DNA of 64,000 bases from Stentor coeruleus (GCA_001970955.1 MPUH01000196.1:1-64000); one strand, 5' to 3'. Positions 9,473 to 20,200 are shown, counted from the stretch's first letter. Numbers and translations: made by a program. Notes: generated from the letters alone by a model not told the origin.

Positions 9473-10573
9473 ATGGGGAAAATATGTAGCTGCCTTTGTC
9501 CTCCTAAAAATCAAGGAATAGATAAGAAGGAAGATGAAAAAGAAAGCTTAATTACAAGTTCGATTGTCTCAAACCAAACCCCAAAAATCTCTAAAAGGGA
9601 CTTTAATGTTGTAAAATTAATAGGCCAAGGGAAATTCGGTAAGGTTTTTCTTGTTAATAAAAAATCCAATGGGGTACTTTATGCTATGAAAGTTATGAAG
9701 AAAAAAGATATAGATCGGAATCATCAAAGACTTAATACAATAAACGAAAGAAATATTCTAATCAAATGCCAATCCCCTTTTATAGTTCAACTTAAATTCT
9801 CTTTTCAAGATTACAGGAGTATATATTTAGTTATGGAATTTATTCAAGGAGGTGAATTGTTTTATCAGCTTCGAAAATCAGGAAGATTTGGTGAAGATCG
9901 TGCTCAATTTTATGCAGCAGAAATCATCCTTGCCCTTGAGTTCCTACATGAAAATGGGATTATTTATAGAGACCTTAAGCCTGAAAATATACTTTTAGAT
10001 AGTGATGGGCATATAAAACTAACTGATTTCGGGTTAAGTAAATCAGGAATAGATGAATCAAATCTAAAAACTTTTACTTTATGTGGAACAACAGATTATC
10101 TCGCCCCTGAAATAATAAAAAGCCATGGTTATGATAAAGCTGTAGACTTTTGGAGCCTTGGAGTTGTTGTTTATGAGATGATTGCAGGTCTATCCCCATT
10201 TTATGCTGAAAATCATAAAGATATTTATAAAAACATCCTTAGAAGAAACTTTGAAATCAAGCCGTATTTCTCACAAGAAGCAGCTGATTTAATTAATAAA
10301 CTTTTGACAATGGATGTAAGAAAAATATAGGTCGCTGAGAGGACTAAATATGGAACAGAAGTGAAAAAACATGCATTTTTTAGAAATCTCGACTGGGAAA
10401 TGTTAGAAAAAAAAGAAATAACTCCACCATTTAAACCTAGGCTTACAAACAATGTTGATTTAAGATATTTTGATGAAGGATGTACAGGACAAGCACTAAA
10501 TGAATCTGTAGTATCTGTAGGGAGTACAAGTTCATATTTATATCAAGATTTTACTTATGTTAATGATGATTAA
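9473..10573 (+). CDS. AGC-family protein kinase, predicted myristoylated
   Basis: Two exons, 9473-10315 and 10331-10573, joined across a 15-nt intron, giving 361 residues. The N terminus MGKICSCLC has Gly2 for myristoylation and several Cys for palmitoylation. The kinase domain starts near 44: GQGKFG 51-56, Lys73, catalytic YRDLKPEN (Asp167), DFG 185-187, activation loop LCGTTDYLAPE. Without splicing the protein stops right after LLTMD; with splicing it continues as VAERTKYGTEVKKHAFF and the full AGC tail. The tail ends with a hydrophobic motif, YQDFTY, like that of Akt and S6 kinase. No PH domain is present, so lipid anchoring may replace it. Its stop lies 4 bp from the stop of the convergent OFD1 gene. 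Confidence 0.92.
10316..10330 (+). other. 15-nt intron (AGC kinase)
   Basis: GTAAGAAAAATATAG. Phase 0; retention puts TAG in frame. Removal restores the conserved kinase C-lobe. Confidence 0.95.
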
Positions 10574-10577
10574 GTTG

Positions 10578-12668
10578 TTATAAAAAAAAATTACTGGATT
10601 CATTAGACTCTTGTGCTGATTCACGATTACTTTCTTCTGAAAATTGGAACTCTTGTTTATAGTTTTCATTTTTCTTTTTATTTAGTTCTGGCTGTTCATA
10701 TAAATGATTAGAACTTTCACTATGACTTGATGATGATAGTATTTTCTCTTCGATTTCATAACTTTTATTTTCTTCACTTGGGTCTGAAAAAGTTATGGCA
10801 ACTTTTTTACCGAATGGACTTTCAGCATGTCCATGGCTTGAAAATTTGTCAACAGACATTGAACTTTGTTCTAGTATTGGAGTAGATTTTTCTTGTTTTT
10901 TAATGATTTCTTCAGGCTTAGCTGGTAATCTAGGCTTTTCTTTTTCTAAAGCTTTACTTGTCAGTATTTTTTCTTTATCTTCCCTTTCTGAGCTTATCCT
11001 TTCACTTTTTTCTTTGCTTTCTCTGAATTTTTCTTGTGAGTTTTCATACCCTTCTTCATTTTCTTCTCTGATTTCTCTTACACCTTGGCTTTTATACCTC
11101 AAATCATTATGACTAGTTGTTCTAAATGTAGGTCTATAATTACTTCTCATCATTTCAAAGTTATTATTCCCTTGTATCATATCCACCATGCTCTTTTTAA
11201 TATCCAAAGATTCTTTTTCTAATTGTCTCCATACAGCTTTTCTTTCAATTAAAAACTCATTATCAGTAGATTGACCTCTTCCTATAACCTCATCACTCAT
11301 AAATTTTTCCATAATTGTTTGTATATTAGCTTCTAATTTCTTTATAGTATTTTTTTGCTCTTGATACATTTCTCTATAAGCTTTACATTCATTTCTAACT
11401 GCATTTAATTCTTGATCTTTAAATGTTAGTAAATCCAAATCACGTCTTGAAGTCTCAGTTACAAGACGTAATTCTTCTTTTGACCTTCCCATTTCTTTTA
11501 ATACTTTTTCATATTCTTCTTTGATTAAATCAAACTTTTTATGGACTTCAAGAAGTTCCTGTCCTTGAGCTTTGAACCTATTTTCTGAATCTTTTATTCT
11601 GTTGAGTTCTTGGTTTAAAGTTTCTTTTATTACTTGAAGTTCATGTTTTTCATTATAAACCCTTCTTTTTTCATCGTCGAAATCAGCTTCAAATTTCCGT
11701 TTAAAATGGTTAAAATCTTCTTGGGCTTTGTTAATCATACTAACTTTAAAATTCTCGATGTCTTTAAGTTTGTTTTCAACTTCGATTTTTTTCTGCTCCC
11801 AGGATCGTTTTTGTAACTGCGCCGCTTCGAGTTCAAGTTCCGCACTGCGTTTTAAATCATTTTCTTTATTTTTAAGGATATCTAAAGACTTCTCGAAATC
11901 TTGTTTTTGCCTATATTCTCTAACTTCTAAATCTTTTTCTCTAATTTGAATACGTTCCCTAAGCTCTTTTTCTCTATTTTTTAAAGATTCTATTTGGTTT
12001 TGCCAAAATTCTTCTTGCTCCGAGCGGACTTTTTGAAGTTGTTGCCGATATTTGCTGGCTTCTTCAATTCTTACAGTACTGATTTCTACTTCTCTAATCC
12101 TAACAAGTTCAGCATTAATTTCAATCCTCACCCTTTCATCAGATTCTTTTCTATATTTAGCCATACGTTCCTCTATATTCCCTTCATTAAACCCTCGAGT
12201 TTTATTTAAAAATTCACAATCAAGCATTTCTAAGCGGTTTTCAAGTCCATTTCTTGGAGAATCTTCAGTTTGCGTATAAGACTCTGTAGCATGTTTTTTC
12301 TCATAAAAGTCTCTGATTTTATCTACAATAAACTCAATAATACTTGTATCAAGGATTTCTGGTAAATGAAGTAATTCTTGGATTTCATTAGGTGAAAGAA
12401 CTGATTCATTTTGGCCACATTCAGGTACAAAAACTGTTGGAGTATAACGGAAGTTCTCTTTTTTTAGAAAGTCAAGGAAAAGACCACAAATCACACGCTT
12501 TGACAGTTGACTCACTTTAATTTGATTTGAACCTTTTAAACATGAAAGAAGATTAGCACGCATTTGAGCCTATGTGGAAAATACTTTCAAATTCTGGTCA
12601 AAACCTTGACGCTTAAATACTTCAAATATATCACTTTTGAGGGTGTTTATATCCTCTTTGGCTTGCAT
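10578..12668 (-). CDS. OFD1: OFD1-like basal-body/centriolar protein
   Basis: Two exons: 12668-12585 (28 codons) and 12569-10578, 691 residues in total. The longest unspliced frame begins only at 12563 and misses the first 30 residues. With the 15-nt intron removed the N terminus reads DIFEVFKRQGFDQNLKAQMR, matching the conserved start of vertebrate OFD1 ([20 protein letters not shown]). The LisH-type segment FRYTPTVFVPECG corresponds to human YEYSLSVFFPESG. A coiled coil of ~400 residues follows, then a Ser/Glu/Lys-rich tail. OFD1 controls centriole distal-end length and appendage assembly; in a ciliate it should sit at basal bodies. Its start is 21 bp downstream of the CGI121 stop, same strand. 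Confidence 0.85.
12570..12584 (-). other. 15-nt intron (OFD1)
   Basis: On the minus strand it reads GTATTTTCCACATAG. Phase 0, after codon 28. Retention would give an in-frame TAG. Confidence 0.93.
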
Positions 12669-12689
12669 TTTTATATAAGATTATATAAA

Positions 12690-13196
12690 CTAAAGATCTT
12701 TTATGGCAATACGATTGTGAATTGACACTATACTATTGGATAAAGATGATTTTTCCCCTGGGCTTAAGTGGAATTCTTTAGCTAATTCTTGCATGTTTTT
12801 AAATTCCCCTAATCCATGTATGCTTTTTTCATTGCCTCTTATAAGATTTTTCACGTTTTGATAATCTTCTGAGCTCGTACAAAACACAATTGTTTCTTGG
12901 TTTTCTTCACTAATGCCGAATTTCTTCAATGTGTCTTTGATGTTGCCTGTTCCAGAAAGGTAATAAACGACGTCTAAGAAAAAATTCCCTGTTTTAGACT
13001 TGCTGAATTCTCTTGTAAATAAAGCTCGGGTTATTCCAATTATTAGATGATCTAAATCACATAATAATCTTGGATTTATAAAACTACAGTTTAAGTCTTT
13101 GAGTTTTTCTTTTAATTCAGATGAATTTTGAACTTCAGTGAAAAGACCTAAACATAAATCGATTTGGGGAAAGAGTTCTGTATGCAGAATTTCCAT
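12690..13196 (-). CDS. CGI121: EKC/KEOPS complex subunit CGI121/TPRKB
   Basis: 168 residues, ATG at 13196. It follows human TPRKB along its whole length: a FPQIDLCLGLFTEVQNSSEL start, the SFINPRLLCD segment (human SLINPTVIVD), LKKFGIS, and a closing helix IVSIHNRIAIKDL (human IICRMSTKDVL). Cgi121 binds the Bud32 kinase in KEOPS, which makes the t6A modification at position 37 of ANN-decoding tRNAs, and it helps bring in tRNA. The length fits the family (~170). It is divergent from the myosin-like gene with only 32 bp between start codons and lies just upstream of OFD1. Confidence 0.88.
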   Translation of the reverse strand: MEILHTELFPQIDLCLGLFTEVQNSSELKEKLKDLNCSFINPRLLCDLDHLIIGITRALFTREFSKSKTGNFFLDVVYYLSGTGNIKDTLKKFGISEENQETIVFCTSSEDYQNVKNLIRGNEKSIHGLGEFKNMQELAKEFHLSPGEKSSLSNSIVSIHNRIAIKDL

Positions 13197-13228
13197 TTAT
13201 AACAAGAGTCCATATTTACAGTTAGATA
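13197..13228. promoter_or_regulatory. 32-bp spacer between divergent start codons
   Basis: CGI121 starts at 13196 on the minus strand and the myosin-like gene at 13229 on the plus strand. Any bidirectional promoter and both 5' leaders must fit in 32 bp or extend into the coding regions. No obvious motif is visible. Confidence 0.6.
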
Positions 13229-16200
13229 ATGTTTAAGAAGCCACCTCCAGAGATTTTTGAAAAAGTAATTATTAGAAAAAACAAGCTTTCAATTGATAAC
13301 AATGTAGAGAATATCGAAAATGCTTATGAAAAAACCCCTGAAGGGATTCAGAAGCTTTTAGAAGATAGACTTTCAATGAATGATACTTTAACTTTTGCAG
13401 GACCGAATTTAATCCACATTGAGCAATCTGGGTGTAGAATCCAACTCTTACTCAAATATATAGAAAAATTATATATAGGTTTGAAAAATACTGAGAAAAC
13501 GCAGAGCGTTTTCCTAATGGGAGACAGTTTGAAAACTAAAGAATTCGATAAGACAGTTATAATACAGCATTTGGCAGAACTTACTAGACAAGGAGAATCG
13601 ATATCAAGAAAAATCCAGTCTGCAATTGAATTGTTGAGTATATTCGCTTGTGATGGCGAAAATACTTATTACTCAGAAAACATCGAAATATCTTTTGATG
13701 AAAAATATAATATATCAGGATGTAAAATAAAATCCCGTTTAACAGACTTAAACATTACCGAATCATGTGGGATTTTCCGTATTTTACTATCACAATCCGA
13801 CCCGGCTTTACAGCATTTGGGTTTATCTCACAGAGCACTTTCAGAAAAAAACATAGAATTACATCAGAAATTCGCTGAAAACTTAGAAATTTTAGGTATA
13901 ACAAGGACCGAAAGCCAAGAAATCATGGAACTTCTAGCTGTTACTTTACTTATTCAAGAAGCCCAATTCTGCACTTCACGTTTTTTTACTGCAGGACAAA
14001 GAGATGGGAATACTTATTTCCCAGAGTTTGAAAAACCAAATATTAAAATTTATAAACTTTTGGGTATAAGTCAAGCTAGATTCCAAGAATTTTTTGCCGT
14101 ACATAGCAAACAAAGTGGTATAGAAAAACTTGAATGTTTTCGTAAATTGTTGATTTTAATAGCTTTTGAAGCTTTAGTTGGGAGGATAAATGAAGGACTT
14201 ATAAGGAAACTTGGTAAAGGGATGAAAAAAAATAGTATTCATATATTGAGTTTTGCAGGACATAAAAGAAATCAAAGCGCTGAAGGGATTTTATCTAATC
14301 TTATATTAGAATGTGGGGAAATTGTAGGTTATGAACAGTTGATTAACCTTATTGGGCTTTTTAAACAAGAAAAAATATCAAACCCAGGGCTTGTAATGCC
14401 TAAATGCAAGTATTTGATTGAATTATTTCTAGACAAAACCTTAGGAATTTTATATAATTTCTCAAATCTGAAATTCTGGCAGACTTTTGAATTAGAAGTC
14501 TCAAGTGACCCTATTTATAATAAAATCATCAATATTGATGAGAATCTTCTTACTTTAAATTTCTCAACAGGATCAAATATGTACTTAATTTCTACTGTGC
14601 AAAAACAACTTTCTTTATTCCCTGATGCAACTTTTTATACATTTCTTAAAAGATGTAGTCATAGAAATATACTTAATTTTATACCGGGTTTTAATTATTT
14701 CAATTATTCGAGTTATATAGGAACGATATTGCCTGAGATTTTTAATGGGATATATGATTCTGAAAAATCTTTTGTGTATTGTTATAAAAATGTTGTAGAT
14801 GTTATTGAAGAAACTCCTGTTGTAACACTTGTTAATGTCCCTTATAGATATGTTATTAGGAAAAAACTTATTTCAGGAGAGTCGTTGAGAAAGATTGGAT
14901 GTAAAATTGTACAAACTAATGGATATTATTTTATTGAAAAACAAAACTCAGAAGGTGTTAGTAAAATATTCAAAAAAAACGATCAAGCTTGGGACTTTTT
15001 TGGTATAAAGCTTTGTGGAGCTGATTGTCCTGAGGCTGTTAGTTTGAAAAATTTTATCAACTTACAAAAAGTTGAACCTAAAACTATGAAAAGGTGTAGC
15101 AGCGCAAAGCCAAAAGCTCATTTTAAACAAGCTACTAAAACTGTAATAAAAACTGAAGGTAAAGATGCTTTTATATCCATAGTAGAATCTCAATTGAGAC
15201 TAAGAAATTCTGGGCTTTCAATGTATGGGCCTCAAGCTACTAAAATCCAAGCAGCTTGGAGAGGTTATAAAGCAAGAAAACTAGTAAAATCTTATAAAAT
15301 CCTTAACAACAGTGCGAAAACTATACAAAAATCATGGAAAGGCTATAAAGCAAGGAAAAAATTCAATATAAAAAAAATCCTTTTTTGCATCAGACTACTG
15401 CAACGACTATTCCGTAAACGTTATTCTAAAAAAAATAAAGCAGCAAAAGTCATTCAGAAATTCTTCTTATCAAAAACATATACAAAGAAAAAACTTAGCA
15501 ATTCTCCTTATAAAGCCTCAATAACAGGGAGTAATCAAGGAAGATATAATAAAAAAAATAGTGAAAAACTCTTGAGAGGAGTACAAAAAAACCAAAAATC
15601 CCAAGATAGGAATTTTAGGACTCAAGAAAGTTGGCTAAGAACTCAAGAAACATGGCAGAAAACTCAAGAAACTAATGATAAATCCCCAATAAGGATACAA
15701 AAATCTGTAGAAAGATCACAAAGGAGTAGGGATAAACCAATAAGGTCAGCAAGTGAGAAAAAAATGCCAACTTTTGCCCCAACTTTATCTAAAAAAACTC
15801 AAGAACTAGCATTAAATACTATAAACAGAGATTATTCGAATTTAAAAGTTGAAGAAAGACTTATGCTTATGGAAAAACATCGTGTTGAGAAGTTGGCAAA
15901 TGCTATTTATAAGAAAAAACTTAAAGAAAACCCTATAAAAGAAGAAAGTGGCAAAAAAGTTAATAAGAATTTTTATGAAAAACAAGTGAAATTGCAGGAA
16001 GAGAAAAAAGAAATTATAAAAGGACTTAAAGATGAGGTTTCAAAAAATGAATTGGCTGAATGCACTTTTAAACCAAATTTAGCTAAAAGTTCAGCATCGA
16101 GGTCACCTATGGAAACAGTGCAAAATTTATATAATTGGAATCAGAAAAAAGAATTGAATAGAGAACGACAGAATACACGCAATGAATTTGAAATGAAACT

Positions 16201-16333
16201 TAAGATGCTTAATCCAAAAGTATTGATTAAGTCAGAACAGCTACATCAACATAAATTGCAGGGAGATCAAGAAAAACAGGATATAGCTAAAAAGATTGAG
16301 AGAAGTATTAGTCCCTATTGGCCACATAAATAA
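13229..16333 (+). CDS. Myosin-like protein with degenerate motor and IQ motifs
   Basis: 1,034 residues. Residues ~30-480 follow the myosin motor layout: a LLEDRLSMNDTLTFAGPNLI opening (myosin: YxxxxIYTYxGxxLI), a segment before KTVIIQHLAEL (myosin KVIQYLA), the IEISFDEKYNISGCKI strand pair and the CGIFRILLSQ helix. Every nucleotide motif is altered: the P-loop GESGAGKT is MGDSLKTKE (97-105), switch I NxxSSR is NTYYSEN (145-151), and switch II DIxGFE is ILSFAGHK (339-346). Two good IQ motifs (IQAAWRGYKARK near 672 and IQKSWKGYKARK near 698) and a weaker third follow, then short TQE-type repeats and a charged tail with an ECTFKPNL motif. Best read as a non-catalytic, calmodulin-binding pseudo-motor; the myosin assignment is from remembered alignment. 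Confidence 0.72.
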   Translation: MFKKPPPEIFEKVIIRKNKLSIDNNVENIENAYEKTPEGIQKLLEDRLSMNDTLTFAGPNLIHIEQSGCRIQLLLKYIEKLYIGLKNTEKTQSVFLMGDSLKTKEFDKTVIIQHLAELTRQGESISRKIQSAIELLSIFACDGENTYYSENIEISFDEKYNISGCKIKSRLTDLNITESCGIFRILLSQSDPALQHLGLSHRALSEKNIELHQKFAENLEILGITRTESQEIMELLAVTLLIQEAQFCTSRFFTAGQRDGNTYFPEFEKPNIKIYKLLGISQARFQEFFAVHSKQSGIEKLECFRKLLILIAFEALVGRINEGLIRKLGKGMKKNSIHILSFAGHKRNQSAEGILSNLILECGEIVGYEQLINLIGLFKQEKISNPGLVMPKCKYLIELFLDKTLGILYNFSNLKFWQTFELEVSSDPIYNKIINIDENLLTLNFSTGSNMYLISTVQKQLSLFPDATFYTFLKRCSHRNILNFIPGFNYFNYSSYIGTILPEIFNGIYDSEKSFVYCYKNVVDVIEETPVVTLVNVPYRYVIRKKLISGESLRKIGCKIVQTNGYYFIEKQNSEGVSKIFKKNDQAWDFFGIKLCGADCPEAVSLKNFINLQKVEPKTMKRCSSAKPKAHFKQATKTVIKTEGKDAFISIVESQLRLRNSGLSMYGPQATKIQAAWRGYKARKLVKSYKILNNSAKTIQKSWKGYKARKKFNIKKILFCIRLLQRLFRKRYSKKNKAAKVIQKFFLSKTYTKKKLSNSPYKASITGSNQGRYNKKNSEKLLRGVQKNQKSQDRNFRTQESWLRTQETWQKTQETNDKSPIRIQKSVERSQRSRDKPIRSASEKKMPTFAPTLSKKTQELALNTINRDYSNLKVEERLMLMEKHRVEKLANAIYKKKLKENPIKEESGKKVNKNFYEKQVKLQEEKKEIIKGLKDEVSKNELAECTFKPNLAKSSASRSPMETVQNLYNWNQKKELNRERQNTRNEFEMKLKMLNPKVLIKSEQLHQHKLQGDQEKQDIAKKIERSISPYWPHK

Positions 16334-16654
16334 TTTATGTATTAAATATTTTAGATTTGATGATGATTTAAATTGCTTTTATTTTGAGGCTGATGTTATG
16401 AGATGTTTAAGTTCTATCACATTTTCTCAAAGAATATCTAAATAAAGCAAAATAATTTATTTTTATTCGAAAGTATTATCACTTAAAATACTTTATACTA
16501 AATAAATTCTTATATGAATTACTAAACCATATCTCATAAATAGAAATAATCATGAATATTAAACATATTTCTTGATTCACACTCATATAATATCAAAAAC
16601 ATAAAATCTTAAACGCATCTATTTCAAAATAATATTTGAAACCAAATATATTAA
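16334..16654. other. Intergenic, nothing recognised
   Basis: About 320 bp between two plus-strand genes. AT-rich, with no ORF, repeat or hairpin I can support. The second half is G-poor, as in other 5' flanks in the window. Confidence 0.6.
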
Positions 16655-17344
16655 ATGGTTCGTCCTGCGAAATTTTGTTGCTGGTATATTTTACTTAGTT
16701 GCAAGATACTAGAAGGTAGTAAAATAATATGCTTTCTTGAAATTTTTAGACTATTATACATAGGCCTCTCTTCATTGATTTATGGGATTCGTATGCTCTC
16801 CAACTATATGCTTGGTTATTTTTTAACATGTAAGTGAGAAATAGTATTTGTCTTGTTTTCTTTCTTATCCGTACTTGCAATACGAACTTTTATTGCCTTG
16901 AATGATGCAAACATTAGCAAGTGGATTCGTGTGAAAACTTATTACAAATGGAAATTTTATGTTATAGTCATCTGGTCAATAGGCTATTATACTTTTATGA
17001 TAGTCTGTTGGTATAATGATATCCCAGAACTAATTATGCTTGGAAATTCTTTACCTGTTGCTTTTGGTATTATTCTTGATTTATATTTCACTTACTGTCT
17101 ATATTCTTGTTATGAACTTGGAATAAATGGAAAATTTGCTATTGTTCCTCAAATCGGCCAAAACCAAAACGAAATATTTACTATTCGCAAAGCAGAAAGT
17201 AATGAAAATTTAAGAGGGATTATAACTGAGTATTATAAAGAAGTTGTTGCTTTTCCTGAGAATAAGTTTATTGAAGGAAATATTAAAGGAAATGAACTTA
17301 CAATTATCAAAGATTTTACTTCAGTTGATAATGAAAATAAATAA
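16655..17344 (+). CDS. Small polytopic membrane protein
   Basis: Exons 16655-16829 and 16845-17344 joined across a 15-nt phase-1 intron, giving 224 residues. The N-terminal ~150 residues hold about four hydrophobic segments (around 25-45, 52-72, 90-112 and 120-142), several Cys and short polar loops. A soluble tail of ~75 residues faces one side. No family is recognised. The intron fits the window-wide consensus and joining restores an uninterrupted hydrophobic segment (FLT-LFVLFSFLSVLAIRTF), which supports the model. Confidence 0.7.
16830..16844 (+). other. 15-nt intron (membrane protein)
   Basis: GTAAGTGAGAAATAG, phase 1. Retention brings a TGA into frame. Confidence 0.88.
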
Positions 17345-18066
17345 TTTATAAGAGTAGTTTATATTATAAAATGATTTAGGCTGTAAAAATTATTTTTATA
17401 TTAAGATTAAACAGAATTATTACTACAAGTTTGAATTAGGCTTCCCTTGTCTCTGAAAAAATTATAATTCATAGATAGGCTTTAGGCTATTTTATTGTAG
17501 TAGGTGTATTTTTAGAAACCTTAGCAAATCAAAAGAAAGGGTTAGACGAATTATTTGAAATCATTGCGAAAGTGGCCCTTAGAAACATGAAGCATGAGTT
17601 TCTGAGATTAAAAAGTAAAGACTTCTATAACCTTGAAACTTTTAGAAAGCAGCCCAATAAATATGTTATTTTAGATAATAATATGAAATTAAACTCAACC
17701 TATGATATCAAATTGCATTTTTTCCTTGAATCTTTTATAAGACAGTGTAGCCAGTACTAAAAAGTGTCAATAATCGCTTCGTATACAATAAATCTTTGAT
17801 AAAAACTCACATACAAAAAAAAACTTTATAAATCTTCAATCAAGATATAAGTGATAATCATAGTAAGCCTGTAAATCAGTTATTTAAGTGTAAATTTAAA
17901 TACTAATAAACACAAAAGTCTATAATAAACTGATCATCTCATAAAAGTCTCATTTACACTTAAACAATCCATTTAAACCTAAAAAATTCTAACAAGCCAC
18001 ATTTTATATATTAAAACTTTCTCCTCAACCGAAAATATACACCAGTCCTTAATTTCATATAAAATA
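17345..18066. other. Intergenic with a short ATG-less open frame
   Basis: About 720 bp. A plus-strand frame is open from 17479 to TAA at 17758-17760 (93 codons, reading LANQKKGLDELFEIIAKVAL and onward) and looks coding in composition, but it has no upstream ATG and no matching 15-nt intron that I could place. It may be a gene remnant or the last exon of an unresolved small gene. The rest is C-rich and G-poor, as expected downstream of the minus-strand kinase. Confidence 0.4.
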
Positions 18067-19422
18067 CTAATAAACAATATCATAAAGGAGCTTACCCTGA
18101 TCAAAAATCTTCATAACATCTTCAAATGTAAAACTAACCTTCTTAGAATACTCCTTCAAATCCCTTTTACGTTTTCCTTCAATCATATGAACCATCTTCA
18201 AAAACTCATCCATATACAACCTTCCACATTTTGTTATATCCATACTTTTATAAGCTTTCCAAAGCTTTTCTTCATTAAGATGTTGTTTAGCACACAATGC
18301 ACCTCTAAGTATTTTTTTGCAATTAAACATAATTGACTTATCAGAAACATTAAAAGAACAGCACAAAATGTTTTCAAATTCATGTAAACTTATAAAATTC
18401 TGATGTAGTTTATCAATATCATCAGCTGCTGTTTTAATATCTTCATAATTAAGCGTGTTTAGCATATGGTTTGTGATTTTCACAATGAGTTCTTCTTTAT
18501 ACGCATAGTTCTGTAGGTTATCTAATTGATGTAAATCCTCATTATCTTTAAACTGTTTAAGAAACCATGGGTGTTTATATGCTTCTTCCATAGAAATCCG
18601 ACACTCAGCGCTCTTTGAAAGAAGTCGCTGTACCAAATCTCGTCCTTCATGGCTTATTTTCGCCCAAATATCATAATCATAATGAACTTCAGAATGTAAT
18701 ATCCTATGAATAATTAAATCTTCGGACTTAGCATTAAAAGGCAAAGTCCCACTTAAAAGCAAGTACATAATAACCCCAATACTCCAATTATCACATTTTA
18801 AGTCATAACTCCCTTGGATTACTTCTGGAGCAACATAATATATAGTCCCAACCATATCTTTCATACCTTTCATCCATTTCCCTAACTTATGTGATAAGCC
18901 AAAGTCAATTAGTTTTAGTTTAGCATTTGCTTTGTCTGATGAAAACAAAAAATTCTCAGGTTTAATGTCCCGATGGCAAATACCTTTAGAGTGTAAATAT
19001 CTTACGGCGCGAATCATTTGTTCGACGATTATTGCAGCATTTTTCTCACTGTATCGGGATGAAGATGAGATTCTTGATAGTAAAGTCCCCCCGCTGCAGT
19101 ACTGCATTACTATATAAAAGAAATTCATATCTTGATAAGTTTCGTATATTTTTATAACATTTGGATGATGCAAAGCACACAAGATATCAACCTCGCTACG
19201 CAGATGGTCGGTATTTCTAATAAAGTCTTTACTGATCTTTTTTATTGCAAATTGCCGATTTGGATCAGTGATTAAAGTTGCCCTAGTTACAGTCCCATAA
19301 TGTCCTGACCCACAGTACTCCTGCATATTATACACTTTTTTGATGTCCATAGTAAATGTATACTCAGCTAAAGAATGATCTTCTTTAATGTTGCTCCTGA
19401 ATTTTTTCGCGCATGCACCCAT
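18067..19422 (-). CDS. CDPK-like calcium-regulated protein kinase
   Basis: 451 residues, ATG at 19422, TAG stop. MGACAKK gives Gly2 and Cys4 for myristoyl/palmitoyl anchoring. The kinase domain spans ~32-290: Gly loop CGSGHYGT 37-44, Lys61, HRDIKPEN (Asp152), DFG 173-175, GTIYYVAPEV. A CDPK-style junction helix (~312-345) and a calmodulin-like region follow. Its EF-hand loops are weak: DITKCGRLYMDE keeps Asp1 and Glu12 but has Cys at position 5, and the segment after KVSFTFEDVMKIFD is cut short. CDPKs usually have four EF hands and ~500 residues, so this is a shortened, possibly calcium-insensitive member. Confidence 0.88.
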   Translation of the reverse strand: MGACAKKFRSNIKEDHSLAEYTFTMDIKKVYNMQEYCGSGHYGTVTRATLITDPNRQFAIKKISKDFIRNTDHLRSEVDILCALHHPNVIKIYETYQDMNFFYIVMQYCSGGTLLSRISSSSRYSEKNAAIIVEQMIRAVRYLHSKGICHRDIKPENFLFSSDKANAKLKLIDFGLSHKLGKWMKGMKDMVGTIYYVAPEVIQGSYDLKCDNWSIGVIMYLLLSGTLPFNAKSEDLIIHRILHSEVHYDYDIWAKISHEGRDLVQRLLSKSAECRISMEEAYKHPWFLKQFKDNEDLHQLDNLQNYAYKEELIVKITNHMLNTLNYEDIKTAADDIDKLHQNFISLHEFENILCCSFNVSDKSIMFNCKKILRGALCAKQHLNEEKLWKAYKSMDITKCGRLYMDEFLKMVHMIEGKRKRDLKEYSKKVSFTFEDVMKIFDQGKLLYDIVY

Positions 19423-20200
19423 AATAAAATTAATAGAAGTTGGGTGTTTTTGTTGTTATATTGCTAAAACTAAAAACTAAACCTAAAATCAGTTTTAATC
19501 GAAAATCTTTATTAAATAAAAATTCATTTTACTACAATCTCCAATAACTCTGCAATCAAAACAATATCATATATTTATATTTAAGCACCTTATTCAAACT
19601 TCTCCCTTTATCCAACTCCATAAACGAAAATTTCGCATCCTCCCTCGCTCTTTTTTCTCAATCAAAAAATCTTTCTTCAACTCATCAATAATAACCTCAT
19701 TATAATCAATAACATAAAAAATACATTCCTAAAAATTTCTAAAGAACTTTGAATCAAATCTTTCATCATAAGATTTTCTATATTTTCTGATATCTCACAT
19801 ATTATTTCTTTTACCAATATACAAACTTTCATTCTATATATCATATAATAACCTATTTTAAGTTATCATATAAAAATGCATTTTTTTGATAACTTTCATA
19901 GCTTTTGATATGAGTCTCAAATTGATTTTTTTGTTTTTACATTCAGTAATAATACAAAAAATCTTTTACAATAATCGTTCGGGAGAGTTTTGTAACAATT
20001 TTATATGATTTATCTAAAGTTTGTTTTCAATAAAGTCTTTAAATAAATAAATAAATAAAGTTTAGGTATTCACCATAGACTATTTTATGAGTTTAACACA
20101 TCAGTGGAGCAGAAAGGAATGAGAATTTTGGATATTTGATGCATCATTCCATTTTATGTTTTCAAATAAACCCTATCCTAAGTCATGCCCTAATTCTTAC
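19423..20200. other. Intergenic, AT-rich, possible relic on the minus strand
   Basis: About 780 bp. Minus-strand frames between 19832 and 19594 contain two short coding-like pieces in different frames (MKVCILVKEIICEISENIE... and ...YVIDYNEVIIDELKKDF...). They may be an eroded gene but could be chance. A run of four AAAT units lies near 20040. No other feature is seen. Confidence 0.35.
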
